A program made the translations under genes and the position numbers. A model generated the notes under the pieces. The model saw only the letters and a program-made list of their open reading frames with translations, had not been told where the DNA came from and did not search any database. 31,777 bases of DNA from Mycoemilia scoparia (Eukaryota; Kickxellomycota; Kickxellomycetes; Kickxellales; Kickxellaceae): assembly GCA_027575805.1 (NCBI GenBank), contig JANBPU010000185.1, positions 1 through 31,777 on the forward strand, written 5' to 3'. Of the stretch, positions 10,297 through 21,434 are shown in pieces (position 1 is the stretch's first letter; each line of letters starts with the position of its first letter).

Positions 10297-12260
10297 CGAA
10301 AACAAACAAAAGTAATAAAAGACTTTGCGGTATTAGGAAATGTGATGATGGACAATACTGTTATTTTCAAAGGGGGCAACACAAAGAAATAGTGGTAAGA
10401 GACAGAGCCAAGCACAAACTAGTTGGAGAAGTAGGCTCGGGAAAATACGTGTGTAACGTCACAGGCCCCTAATATATGCGCACCGAAAAATGTCACAAAA
10501 GTCGAGGAGGCGGGGCAGCAGGGAGGCAATAGGAAAAAAGAAATAGCAAGTGAGATGATGAGAGGGAAGAGTTTGTTGTTGTATGTAGGGCTCAGCCCTA
10601 ATAAACTTTTGGTACAGGCCTTTTTAAAGAAAAAGAAAGGCTTGTTGGGATATTATAAAGTAGAGAAAGAAAGCAGCGATGTAGAAAGAAAAGAGAGGGA
10701 AAAGCGAAGAAGGACGAACACAAAAAGCCAAGAGTATGTGGGTGTGTGCGAGAGAGTATGTGGGGGGAGTTAATATATAGCATAATCATTGAGGTGTGTG
10801 TGAGCGACTATTTTGCTATGCGTTGTTCTATGAGAAAGGAAATGGAGGTTCAAGGGTGTTGAAGAGACAGGTCATATAAACGATTATCAGTGACCCAGCC
10901 AATCAGGTGATTCCGATTGCTACATTCTATTCGCCAAATGACCAGACCTGTGGATACCCACTAGCAACGAAGAAGAAGCAGGAGGAGGAGGGGCGGGTTG
11001 GCATAAAACTGAGAAATTTCTTTAAAACTTACTTCCTGCGTTTTGGGCTCCGGCAAGTCAGAGGGCAGGGAGTGGATGTTCACAATCTAATGTTTGCTAA
11101 TGCCTTTTGAAACTGTGAGGTGGTGCTGCTTCTTTGCCCAACCAAAATAAATTGCCAGCGGGGTCTCGCTTTATGTGTGGTCGTTGAAGGGTGGTGATTC
11201 CTGTGACCGCTTAATAATGCTGAGCACTAGCTTTAAAGCTTAATAATTTCCTGGGGTTCGTTAATAATAATCTCCCCTCCTTATCTTGAAGAGCAGAGCG
11301 CACATCTCACCATTTTATCAAATTCCTGATGGACTGGATAGACAGGTTCTCTTGTGTGTGTGTGTGTGTGTGGATAGGTGAGGACATCAGCAATTGACTT
11401 TCACATTCTTGCAATACCAGCACATCGGCTATATCTTTGGTTTGGAGGACATCTTGTGGTCAGTATTGGTGGCTGTAACTGGATCTAAAATTAACGCGCA
11501 CCTCATTTCCCGTTCAATGGCATCCGTCCGTCTGTATTCGTATTAGAACAGAACAACAAAGAGGCAGCGGCAGTTTTGCATGTGCGTGTTTATATATGGC
11601 TTTAATTATTGTCGCTGTAGTAGCTAGCCGACCAGTTAGTACCAGTCGAGCAGAAGATAATAATAGTGTTAGTGGTGGTTCTGCAAAGATCATTGTGTAC
11701 TCAAAGTCTAATTAATACCTGTTATTATGGAACTGCTGCTGGAATGCGTTTCACTTCACTCACACAAAACCAACTATTATTTTCGGCCCATAGGCCATAC
11801 ATTTCAGCTGGAGCCCCAGTGCGATGATTGGTTGATGCCCAGGGTAATGATCGCTCTATCATATTGATGAAATCTTTGTTTACGTTTAGAAAAATTAGCT
11901 ACACAAATTAGTTTCCAAGATGGCAGAAACAAAGGAGTTGTTTACTTTTGTGTGCGAGATTATATCTTGTTCCTTTTTTTATGTTTATCCAGAGCATCAC
12001 TACTATTAAGCTCACAGGCTGTCTTCTTTATTTGTTTTATTTCTGGCATTTACAAAAGGGCTTTTTATTTTCAATTCGCATATAATTCGCATATAATTCG
12101 CATTATCGTGGACCTTTCTAATCGTTGTTATTGCTGTCGACCAAACAACACGCAGCATTTTAATAATACGCCGTGGATTTCTAATTAGCGGTTGTTGGTG
12201 AAAGCCGAATTTTGAATTTATTTGCCAAACCAATTAAATTGAGCTTGACAGACGTCCAGG
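10297..12260. promoter_or_regulatory. Divergent intergenic region, bHLH and kinesin genes
   Basis: About 2 kb separates two divergently transcribed genes and must hold both promoters. I see a (TG)n run at about 11353-11372, an ACGTCA (CRE half-site-like) motif near 10457, purine-rich GA tracts at 10620-10710, and a tandem 11-mer near 12073. Short open frames here show no family resemblance and no splice partners. No clear TATA box is close to either start codon. Confidence 0.5.
12073..12104. repeat. Tandem 11-bp repeat AATTCGCATAT, about 3 copies
   Basis: Two exact copies and a third partial copy of AATTCGCATAT stand about 160-190 bp upstream of the kinesin start codon. Evenly spaced, one helical turn apart, they could be a cluster of factor-binding sites in the kinesin promoter or 5' leader. 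The function is inferred from position only. Confidence 0.75.
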
Positions 12261-15200
12261 ATGGTCTACGCTCACCCCCACCACCAGGGCCAGCAAAAAA
12301 TCAAAGTGCTTTGTAGAGTACGCCCATTCTTGGCTCACGAAACCCCTGACGGATCCGTACAGGTCGAAGAAGACCAAAAAGTGTTACGAGCCACCAATCT
12401 TCGCGATCCCGAAAAGGATATCCGCTACACATTTGATGCCTGCTACGGAGACGAAGTTAGCCAAGAAACAGTCTACAACAACGACGTAAAACCCTTAATC
12501 GAAAACGTATTTAATGGACTCGATACCACGATATTTTGCTATGGCGTCACCGGGGCTGGTAAAACCCATACGATCCAGGGTAACGAAAATGAACCGGGAA
12601 TAATTCCAAGAGCATTTAAACAGATATTTCAATTGGCCCACAACAACGTTAGTCCCACTGGAGATGGCGATGGGGGATGTGAGATTAAAGTATCATACTA
12701 TGAGATTTATAAAGAAGCGGTATTTGATTTATTCAAACCCGATCTGACCACAGCCCACACCGCCACCGATCCATCAGCAACAGCCTCAGCCTCAGCCACA
12801 ACATCAACGACAACATCAACGGTGGTTCAACCGTCAGGATTGCCGATCAGAGAAGACGTTAACCGCAAAATATTCATTGCCGGCTTATCCGAAAAAGTCG
12901 TAACCACATATGACCAGTTCATATCGCTTTACACAACCGCGTGCAAATACCGGAGAACAGGCAGTACTAAGCTAAATTCACATTCATCTCGATCCCATGC
13001 AATCCTAACCGTCCAAGTCACAACAACCACAACCCAAGGAAAGGTCCATTTGATTGATCTGGCCGGCAGTGAGGATAACCGAAAAACCGATAATAAAGGT
13101 CGCCACAGAATGGCCGAAAGCTCGGCTATCAATCGAAGCTTATTTGTGTTGGGCCAAGTCGTTGAAGCCCTAAACTCTGGCGCCCACAGAATTCCTTACC
13201 GAGATTCTAAAATGACCAGGATTTTGCAAGATTCGTTAGGAGGGAGATGTGTTGGCATGATGATTGTTAACGTGGCGCCTGGAAAGGCGTTTCTTCAGGA
13301 TACCCACAAGTAAGTACCATTGCTAGTAGTAATGTATAAATAGAAAACCAAGTAAAGGCGATGTCTATTTGGTGGAGCGCTGGAATGCCATATTATTATG
13401 TGATCTTCAAAGTGCTTACTTGGCTGGCTTTGTTTACATTTATTTGTTTAGCACATTGAATTTTGCTACAAAATCACGGGACGTCGTAAACAAACCGGTT
13501 GTGAATGAGATTGTGGATCAAAGGTGGTCGGTTGCCGCAGAGCGACTTTATGGCGGTGGTGTACGAGGAGGAGGAGGAGGAGGCAATCTGGGAAGGCCGC
13601 AAAGAAATTTGGCAGGCGGTGTGGTGCGCCCCGCCCACAACCAATCACGTCTAAGAAACTCTCCACATTGTGGCACTGATGGCAAAGTATTGGCTGGATC
13701 ACATAATACTATTAGCAGCTGCAATGGTAAATCTTTTTCTGGTACCACCGTTGCTGGTGGGCAAAGCCGAGTAACTAGACTTAATAGCAGCAATAGTAGT
13801 GCCGCCACCTCGCACAACAACAACAATAACAGCAACGCTGTAAGGGGAAGATCACGGGGCGGCATCGATATGGTATATGCACCAGACCAACGACAAATCG
13901 AAGAGCTGGTTTCAAAGAAGCTGCAAGACATTCACAAGAAATCCAGTCTGGAATTGGATGAGCGATTGAGTCAGCTTGAAAAGCGTATAGATAGACGGGT
14001 TAGCGACAATGAGGTGATCGACTTGTTATCCCCAACCACCAAGCTAAAGAACAGCAAGGCTTGGTTGTCACAGGCCCGAAAGTTCGAGAAGGAGGGCAAA
14101 CTGAGAGAGGCCCTGACTCGCTATGAACACGCCAGACAGTACGCTCCTAATCTAAGGAAGCTTGAAGCACATATCAGCAAGCTCAAGAAACGAATAGCAG
14201 CCAAAAGTCAAAGCAGCAGTGATGGTGTAGATCATGGTCGTTCGGGTTCAGCCGCCAATGCAAAGCTTGCTCCCGACAATGGCACAGGAAAAACAAAGAA
14301 AATTAAAAAGAGACAGCAAAGATCCGAAAACCATGCGGCGAGTTTACAACACCGCCAAGGAGGATCGGGTGGTATTGGAAATGATTTTGATGATGACGAT
14401 GACGGTCTGAGCGAATTCACTGATGAGGATGGGGATGATAGTGGCATTGGAGGCTCACTTAGTGACCCCGAATCTCCTGGCGCCGAGAAGGCCCACAGAA
14501 TCATCAAAAATAAACTGCTCAAAGACACCGTCGCCCCTGCGAACAGTGGCCACCAGCCAATGGTCTTGAATCTCGGCGGGTACCATCCGTCGCAGCAGCA
14601 GAAGATTAGCGAAAGTAAACCCAATAACAAAAAGCGAAGGCGATCTTTGTCGAGTACCGAAAACAACATTCCGGGTGGCGGCGCCAATGCAGATCAGGAC
14701 AACAGGAACGATGACAGTGATAGCGGCACTGTGGTTGTTGCCAAAAAGCCAAAAAATAGCAACACTGGTGGTCAGACCGGATCAACATCGCTATTCAACT
14801 CTATTTCTTTGTCCTTCAAACCCAGAACCACCACCACCACCAGCAGCACCACCACCGCCAGTGGTGATTTGAAACTGAGTCAAGCGTTGAAGGCCAAAGC
14901 TGATCGTCGATTAAGCAAATCCAAAAAACTCAAAGAGGCCAAGATGAGGATGAAGAATAATAAGGATCAAAAGAAAAAAGTGCGTTTAGAGAATAAGTCC
15001 AAAACATCGACGACAACCGCTTTGGCTATGTTGGAAGCCGAAACTCCCAATATGTTTAGAGTGCCTTCTGAGCTCGATTTGGAAAATTCGCCAAACTTGA
15101 GGAACATGAAGCATTTGATGGCAAAGAAGTTGGAATTCAAACCGAAGGATGGGAAATCTCAAGAGACAAGAAACAGAAGAAGGCTTAATAAACCCCAGAG

Positions 15201-15924
15201 AGCCATCGATAATAGCAGCAGCAGCAGCAGTGTTACAAATAAACTGCTATTACAGAAGAAAAATAAGAGCACTAAAATGTCGACGGCAATGGATATCAGC
15301 GATTTGGATTCTGATGGCGACGATAATGATGACGACGATGATGGTGGTTCAATTTATTGCCCTGATTTACAGTCTCCCATGGTCCCACCAGTATTATCAA
15401 AGCCATCGTCCCAATTAAATGGTGTTGGAAAATCTAAATCCAAGTCATCTAAGAACATATTGTTAGATTTTGAATATGAATATCAGGATGCTGAAATTGA
15501 TCCTGATGAATTGGATGGCATCGATTCATCCAAGAATAACAAGACAAAGAAAAAGCGTAAACTTAAACTTAATGGCAACAGTAGTAGTAACCTTGGAATT
15601 GATTCCTCCATAAACGCTGCTATTACTACTACTTCATCAACTTTGGGTTCTTTTTTGTCCGATACTCCTGTCAAAGAATCAAAAGCAGCCACTTCTTCTT
15701 CTAACGTTGGTGATGATTCGTCGTCTTTGTGTGAGATTTTAAAAGTCATAAATTCACGGCAAGTCAAAATGATAACCAGACTAAAAGGAATTGGAAAACG
15801 ACGAGCTGAGCAGATTGATCAGTATGTTCAATATAATGGTCCAATGTCCAATGTTGATGATCTAAGGAATTTGACTGGGTTTAGTGATGCTCTTATAAGC
15901 AATATCAAAACTTCTGTTATTTAA
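12261..15924 (+). CDS. KIF22: Kinesin-10 family chromokinesin (KIF22/Kid-like)
   Basis: Two exons, 12261-13309 and 13452-15924, joined across a 142-nt GTAAGT...TTTAG intron, encode 1173 residues. The join restores the motor's final motif, QDTHNTLNFATKSRDVVNKP. The N-terminal motor carries the P-loop GVTGAGKTHT (about 95-104), switch I NSHSSRSH (about 240) and switch II DLAGSEDNR (about 265). DNKGRHRMAESSAINRSLFV matches the Kid/KIF22 subgroup closely. A short coiled coil (LDERLSQLEKRIDRR) and a single TPR-like hairpin (about 556-602) follow, then a long disordered basic/acidic region. The last about 65 residues (LKGIGKRRAEQIDQYV..., LRNLTGFSDALISNI) are a double helix-hairpin-helix, the DNA-binding end of Kid. 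Plus-end motors of this type bind chromosome arms and push them toward the spindle equator in mitosis. It is nearly twice the length of human KIF22 because of the disordered insert. Confidence 0.92.
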
Positions 15925-16261
15925 CCTCATCTATTCTTGTCGTGTCTTTCTTTCTTGATTTAGTTTTTTTATTATTTATACAGAAAATAGCTCCATGTAA
16001 AAAATATACATATACATACATATATCTTTTTAAATTTAAAACCATGATTATAAATCGCAACTCTGCTTTGTCTATAAGGCAGTGAGATATTACTAATTCC
16101 ATGAAATGTTAATGTTTCTATTTCAGTTTTTTATTCAAAATACTATATTCAAAATTGGTGGTCCTGGTCAAAACAAAAAACCAAACTAAAATAAGCAAGT
16201 TAATAAATGTATGAGTGGGCAGGTGATGATGGAATGCAAAAGTAGTGACACCAATTATTTT
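15925..16261. other. Convergent 3' intergenic spacer
   Basis: About 337 bp of AT-rich DNA separates the stop codons of the chromokinesin and LPMO genes, which converge here. It contains T-rich runs suitable for 3' processing on the plus strand and (ATAC)-like repeats near 16005-16025. No gene is seen. Confidence 0.6.
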
Positions 16262-17257
16262 TTACCATTCAACGTGCAAGTCAGGCATAGAAACGACAGA
16301 GACACCAGAGGCAAGACGCTCTTCGCCTTCTTCATCCCTTTTAGCATAGCTCCCAGTCTCACCTTGTACAGTAGAAGATGATGAGGAAGTTTGACCAGGT
16401 TCTGCATCCTTGGGCTTGTACTGGCCATCATCTCCAGGAGGTTTAGATGTAGATGCAGGTTCTTCGCCTTTGGGCTTATAAGAGCCACCATCATCACCAC
16501 CACCACCACTTCCATTAGAAGCAGCACTGGACTCAGAACCAGCGGAACCTGACTTGGAGTAAGCACCAGAATCGGCCTTTTCTTCATCTTTGGATTCTTT
16601 ACCATACGCTCCACCACCACCACCACCACCTCCAGAACCAGCATTGGGCCCAACAGTAATCTTTGGCCTAGCCTTAAACAAATCAAGCCCAGTTTCAGGG
16701 TTACCACCAAATTCCGGAATAGTCTTTCCACCTCCGAGAGTAGGATGGTTAACCACAAGTAATTCAGGGCCACTAAAAGAACCACCACTTCCACCGCCCT
16801 CAATCTTGACATCAACGCAACCCATATAATATTCCCTATTCCCAATGGCGTTAACCCATGCCCAAGCAATAGTAGCGTCACCCGAAGGTAATTCCGAAGG
16901 AAGTTTGATATCATACTTGTAATTGCCGCTGCTACCAAACGCACTGCTTGTGAAGCAATCCTTGAGAACATCTTCGATAACGGCGAAATCTTTGTTGTTG
17001 TAACTAACGGCGAACTGGCAGTGACCACCACCGTGGATTGCGCTCCCGTCGAACTTGAGAGTCATTGTGGAGCCGGCCTTAACTGTGGCCTGGGTTGGGC
17101 CACGCTCAGCAACTCCGCACAGTGGTTTACCTCCAGTGTTGATGGGACTTCTGAGATTTTCTCCGGTTAGGCGAGGCTTTGGATCGGCGATTCCCATATG
17201 TCCATAAGAAAGTGTAGCTAAAACTGAAATGATTGAGATGATGCTGATGCGTCTCAT
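16262..17257 (-). CDS. Secreted lytic polysaccharide monooxygenase, AA11-like
   Basis: 331 residues in one exon. Residues 1-19 (MRRISIISIISVLATLSYG) are a signal peptide; cleavage exposes His20, the N-terminal histidine of an LPMO copper brace. The second ligand is probably His75 in IHGGGHCQFAVSYN, and NREYYMGC supplies the likely axial Tyr144; these three motifs are the signature of AA11, which oxidatively cleaves chitin. PSELPSGDATIAWAW and six cysteines fit the core fold, which ends about residue 155. The tail (about 160-331) is Gly/Ser-rich with repeated Tyr-Lys-acidic units and no recognisable carbohydrate-binding module. An in-frame ATG at 17338 would add 27 residues before the signal peptide and sits about 21 nt from a TATA box, so the start at 17257 is preferred. 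A likely role is chitin remodelling or nutrition outside the cell. Confidence 0.88.
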   Translation of the reverse strand: MRRISIISIISVLATLSYGHMGIADPKPRLTGENLRSPINTGGKPLCGVAERGPTQATVKAGSTMTLKFDGSAIHGGGHCQFAVSYNNKDFAVIEDVLKDCFTSSAFGSSGNYKYDIKLPSELPSGDATIAWAWVNAIGNREYYMGCVDVKIEGGGSGGSFSGPELLVVNHPTLGGGKTIPEFGGNPETGLDLFKARPKITVGPNAGSGGGGGGGGAYGKESKDEEKADSGAYSKSGSAGSESSAASNGSGGGGDDGGSYKPKGEEPASTSKPPGDDGQYKPKDAEPGQTSSSSSTVQGETGSYAKRDEEGEERLASGVSVVSMPDLHVEW

Positions 17258-17358
17258 TATTGGAGTATTGGCTAGTGTGTTGTTCTTTTGGATATATTCG
17301 GATTGAATGAAAGGTGGTGGATGATATTGAGGGGTCATTTAGAGTAGGCTGGTTGAGG

Positions 17359-17366
17359 TATTTATA
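17359..17366 (-). promoter_or_regulatory. TATA box of the LPMO gene
   Basis: TATAAATA on the minus strand lies 102 bp upstream of the preferred ATG at 17257. The expected initiation 25-30 nt downstream falls near 17330, after the in-frame upstream ATG. Confidence 0.5.
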
Positions 17367-17888
17367 TTTAACTTTGGAGGATGTTATTTTTAGATGAGGC
17401 TTAACTACCGACAATAAATCTTTTTGGAGTCAATTCTATCCATAGCGTGTCAACAATAAGTATTATTATCTTTTATAGTCAAAATGAATTTCACAAACAA
17501 AAATGCTTTGTTGCCAAAGACATAAAAAAATACAATATGTTTGACTTCAGTCTGTAGAAGAAGAAAACAAAAGAAAGTGATCTTTGGAATTTGAAATATA
17601 GTCATAACCATAACAAAGAACTGTCAAATATAACTTTCATTTGATAGTATATCCAAGAAATGACATTATCAGAAAAGAATCTAGATACTTTATATCCAAG
17701 GCACACACACACACACACAACTGCCTTTGGCTGAATGTCAATACTGTAGGTTGCATATAAATCTTTATAGCAATTAAACAAATAAAATCGACTGTGTAGG
17801 TGTTCGTAAATATGTATATATTGTATTTGAGTTCCGGAATTTGTTGTAAAAAAGAACAGATAGAAAACCAAATATATTTTTTTGGAGT
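17367..17888. other. Intergenic spacer between LPMO and RPA12 genes
   Basis: About 520 bp of AT-rich DNA between two genes on the minus strand, containing a (CA)n run at 17702-17718 and the distal promoter of the LPMO gene. No coding signal is seen. Confidence 0.6.
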
Positions 17889-18677
17889 TTAATTGTTTTG
17901 AGAATATTTGTATCTACAAAATCAAAAATCATCGTCAAGTTAATAAGCACCATTATTAAATATAAAGATCCATCAATATGGGTGATTTAAAGCAAGAGAG
18001 AAAAGGAGAGATATTTACCCGCATTTAGGACAATTGAAAAATACAGTTTGACCTTCATCAGCCGATCGGAGTTGCATAGTATAGAATTCCATAACCTTAG
18101 AGTCACATTTTGGACAATTTTCATCAATCTATAAATACACACAAAGACATCAAACATTTAATATTATTATTGTTGTTGCTATTCTTTAAGATAAATGTAA
18201 TGAACAACAAGAGGATCATTATTAATATTGATAAATTGCTACCACTTACAATTGAATGCTGTGCCCTTTTTTCTTCATTATCCTCATTACCAACAACTAA
18301 TGAACGTTTATTTTTAAGAGCTGAAGGGAAAGCATTTGGATTTGTTCTTGTAACTACCTCAATATTTTCATATTCTACAAACACACACACACACACACCA
18401 CCACCACCACCACCACCAAAAAGCATTAATATACAAAAGTCATTCCAACTAGTAATTTTTTAATAAAGCCCACAGTAATATATGGAGGTATAATGTGGGG
18501 ATAGGACAACTTACGTGAAGCTTCTTGTGATTCACCGCAGACATTACACAAAATAGTGCTCATTTCACCAGGAGATTCAAGTAAATTGCCACATTCAGGA
18601 CAAAAAGTCATGGTACCAAATACATTTCGTCGTTTATTTGAAATCGATCCTACTGCTGCTGCTGCTGTTGCTGACAT
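17889..18677 (-). CDS. RPA12: DNA-directed RNA polymerase I subunit A12 (RPA12)
   Basis: Four exons (18677-18515, 18374-18250, 18128-18019, 17913-17889) give 140 residues, close to the family's 120-130. All introns have GT-AG ends (140, 121 and 105 nt). The N-terminal zinc ribbon shows CPECG...CNVCG (about 26-48). The C-terminal TFIIS-like ribbon shows CPKC...CPKCGYKYSQNN, with the acidic loop QLRSADEGQT, whose Asp-Glu pair enters the polymerase active site and promotes RNA cleavage. The central linker has the conserved TRTNPNAFPSALKNKR. The last exon codes only for the final eight residues: reading through its donor would end the protein at CPKCG, so the join restores the family's usual YK[FY]..NN end. 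The subunit acts in nucleolar rRNA transcription, proofreading and termination. The gene is head-to-head with CCT5. Confidence 0.93.
18379..18418. repeat. (CA)n-(CCA)n microsatellite in RPA12 intron 1
   Basis: Ten CA units run directly into about seven CCA units inside the first RPA12 intron, just upstream of the exon 2 acceptor; on the gene strand this is (TGG)n then (TG)n, part of the region before TTTGTAG. Confidence 0.85.
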
Positions 18678-19042
18678 TATAAGATATGTGTATGTGTATA
18701 ATATAGAGTTTAGGTTTTGTTGTAGTAGTAAAGAAATTGAGTAACTTTTTTTGTTTGAATCAAAAACTAAAAATAATCGGAGCAAGTTGTTGATTTAAAA
18801 AATTAAAGATTTGAAGAAACTGAAAGATCTTGATCGATCACAAACCCAAACAGCCAATCAAAAAATAATAACCCTTAGCATAGCAGAAAGCATCAGCAGC
18901 AGCAGCAACAACATTGTTTATAAATTCCAGATCTAATTAACATACTAAGAGCTTTTGCAAAATAAAAGATCAAGCCTACACAGTCAGTCAATTTTAATAA
19001 ACGAGTGAGTGTGTAAATATTATAGTCCTAATGCTAGGCTAT

Positions 19043-19073
<31 letters not shown>

Positions 19074-19219
19074 ATGTATGCTAGTGAGAGTGACTGAACG
19101 ACAAGTATGTTTAGCAAATTTGAATCTTTATTCTTCCATCAAATTGTTTTTGTCAATTTCCTTTACCTCTATATATAACTTTATTAATTTCTCTACTTAA
19201 AAAACATACACAAAACAAA
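18678..19219. promoter_or_regulatory. Bidirectional promoter region of RPA12 and CCT5
   Basis: 542 bp separate the two divergent start codons. It includes a (GT)n run at about 19052-19072, a CAGCAG stretch near 18895-18908, and TATATATAA at about 19170-19178, some 42 bp before the CCT5 ATG. Whether the two genes share control elements is inferred from arrangement only. Confidence 0.5.
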
Positions 19220-21038
19220 ATGAGTGCAGTTTATACGACAGATGAGTATGGCAGGCCTTTTATTATTGTTCGCGAGCAAGATAAAAAGAGTCGCAAGTCG
19301 GGCATAGAGGCCGCAAAGTCACATATCATGGCAGCCAAGACCGTAGCTGGTATTGTGCGTACTTCATTGGGCCCCAGAGGTAAGCCAATTTTGGGAATTA
19401 TTGTAGATTTTGAATTCTGTTTGTGGATTTGTGTACATACAATAGTAATTGTAATTTGAATCTACATGACAATACAGAATAAATAAAATATATGGTGTAT
19501 ATTGATTTTAATAATGCTTACACAGCAGGACTAATAAAAATATTTACAACTACAACAACAATAATAATAATAATATAGGTTTGGACAAGATTTTGATTTC
19601 TCCAGATGGTGATATTACTATTACCAACGACGGTGCCACAATCTTCGGCCAAATGGCTGTTGAGAACCAGATAGCCAAGCTTTTGGTCGAACTCTCCAAA
19701 TCTCAGGACGACGAAATTGGCGATGGAACGACCGGTATTGTCGTGCTAGCTGGAGCTCTCTTGGAACAGGCAGAAGAGCTTTTGGATCGAGGAATTCACC
19801 CCATACGTATTGCCGATGGTTTTGAAAGAGCCTGTCGCTTGGCTGTTGACCATCTCGACAAAGTTTCTGATGTAATCGCATGGACCAAGGACGATATTTC
19901 CAACCTTGTAAAATGCGCCAAGACCAGTTTGGGAAGCAAGATTGTAAACAAACATCACGACCAGTTTGCCAACATTGCCGTTAATGCTGTCCTTTCGGTC
20001 GCCGACTTGGATCGCAGTGATGTCGACTTTGAATTGATCAAGGTTGATGGCAAGGTTGGTGGAACCTTGGATGATACTACTCTGGTTAATGGCGTAGTTG
20101 TTGATAAGGACTTTTCACATCCCCAAATGGTTAAGGAAATTAAGGATGCCAAGATTGCGATACTTACTTGTCCATTTGAACCACCTAAGCCAAAAACTAA
20201 GCATAAGCTTGATATCACTACTGTCGAAGAGTTCAAGGCCCTTCAGGATTATGAGCGCGAAAAGTTCGAGGATATGGTTTTGAAGGTTAAGGAAAGTGGA
20301 GCAAATATTGTGGCTTGCCAGTGGGGATTCGACGATGAGGCTAACCACCTTTTGTTGCAGCACAAGCTGCCAGCTATTCGTTGGGTTGGTGGGCCTGAAC
20401 TTGAGCTGATGGCTATTGCTACCAATGGTCGTATTGTTCCTCGTTTTGAGGACTTGGCTGAATCTAAGCTAGGATCTGCTGGTCTTGTTCGTGAAGTTTC
20501 CTTTGGCACTACTAATGAGAACATGATCTTCATTGAGGACTGTGCTAACTCGAAGGCAGTTACGGTGTTTGTCCGTGGTGGCAACAAGATGATTGTCGAT
20601 GAGGCCAAGAGATCGCTCCACGATGCCATGTGCGTGGTTCGTAATCTTATTACTGATAAACGCGTTGTGTATGGTGGCGGTGCTGCCGAGATCAGCTGCT
20701 CTATTGCCATCAGCAATGAGGCGGACAAGACATCTACCATCGAGCAATATGCTATGCGCGCCTTTGCTCAGGCCCTTGATGCAGTCCCGCTTGCTTTGGC
20801 TGAAAACAGCGGTCTTGAGCCCATTGAGTCTCTCAGCGAGGTCAAGAGTAGCCAGGTCGAGGAAAACAACCCATGCCTTGGCATCGACTGCATGAACCGC
20901 GGCTCCAACGACATGAAGGAGCAGTTTGTCTTTGATCCTCTCATTTCCAAGCGCCAGCAGTTCTTGTTGGCTACACAGCTGGTCAAGATGATCCTAAAGA
21001 TCGACGATGTTATTATCCAAGGCAAGAGCGAGGAATAA
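19220..21038 (+). CDS. CCT5: Chaperonin CCT/TRiC subunit epsilon (CCT5)
   Basis: Two exons, 19220-19379 and 19579-21038, encode 539 residues, the family's usual length (about 540). The 199-nt intron (GTAAGC...ATATAG) splits the Gly codon of SLGPRGLDK, a conserved site. Group II chaperonin motifs are present: [45 protein letters not shown] (GDGTT carries the ATP-hydrolysis Asp) and [15 protein letters not shown] near the C-terminal equatorial part. VREQ..KSR..G..A.KSHI at the N-terminus and [14 protein letters not shown] assign it to the epsilon subunit and not to other CCTs. It forms one of eight positions in each ring of the cytosolic chaperonin that folds actin, tubulin and WD40 proteins using ATP. 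Codons are richer in C-ending forms than in neighbouring regulatory genes, fitting high expression. Confidence 0.95.
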
Positions 21039-21319
21039 GCACAAAAGCGTAACACACATCCCACCCTCATTATCTTTTCTCTATTTCTATTTTATTTCTT
21101 GCAGCTTTGCAGCAGATAATAATAATAACAAAAATAATACTGCCACTAATAATAATACCAGCAGTAGTGGTTGTTATAGTGACTATTTGAAATCCAGCAT
21201 TTTCCATAATAACGGCACGCTTCCTTGTCTTCGCTCTAGATTCACACTTTCAAATACTTGAAAAATAAATAAGCTCTTTGCAGCCCTCACAGTAGCATAT
21301 TCAAAGAACTATGAGCAGC

Positions 21320-21434
21320 ATATGGGTAGTTATTTTTGAAGGGCTAAACTATTGTTATCTATGAAAATATAGGCTTGGCCGGTATGCAAGTTGAAATTAG
21401 TAAAGCTTAGTCCTTCAAAAATAATCACTCATAT
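21320..21434 (+). mobile_element. MITE copy F (115-bp, divergent interior)
   Basis: A 115-bp element with ends ATATGGGTAGTTATTTTTGA and TCAAAAATAATCACTCATAT, inverted over about 24 bp with few mismatches. The interior (TTGGCCGGTATGCAAGTTGA) differs from the 93- and 121-bp copies, so only the ends define membership. It is positioned between the CCT5 3' end and the ADP/ATP carrier promoter. Confidence 0.8.

Noticed and set aside
10297..10305. Longer start for the bHLH protein (three extra residues)
   Set aside because: The codon is TTG; the first ATG is at 10296.
10555..10773. Possible small basic protein gene upstream of the bHLH gene
   Set aside because: The Lys/Arg/Glu content reflects a purine-rich GA tract; no start context or resemblance.
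13369..13451. Separate gene starting at 13369
   Set aside because: It starts only with TTG and its first residues are intron; splicing at 13310/13452 completes the kinesin motor.
16255..17031. 258-codon frame overlapping the LPMO gene in another frame
   Set aside because: A Leu/Val-rich out-of-frame reading; the LPMO frame has signal peptide and catalytic motifs.
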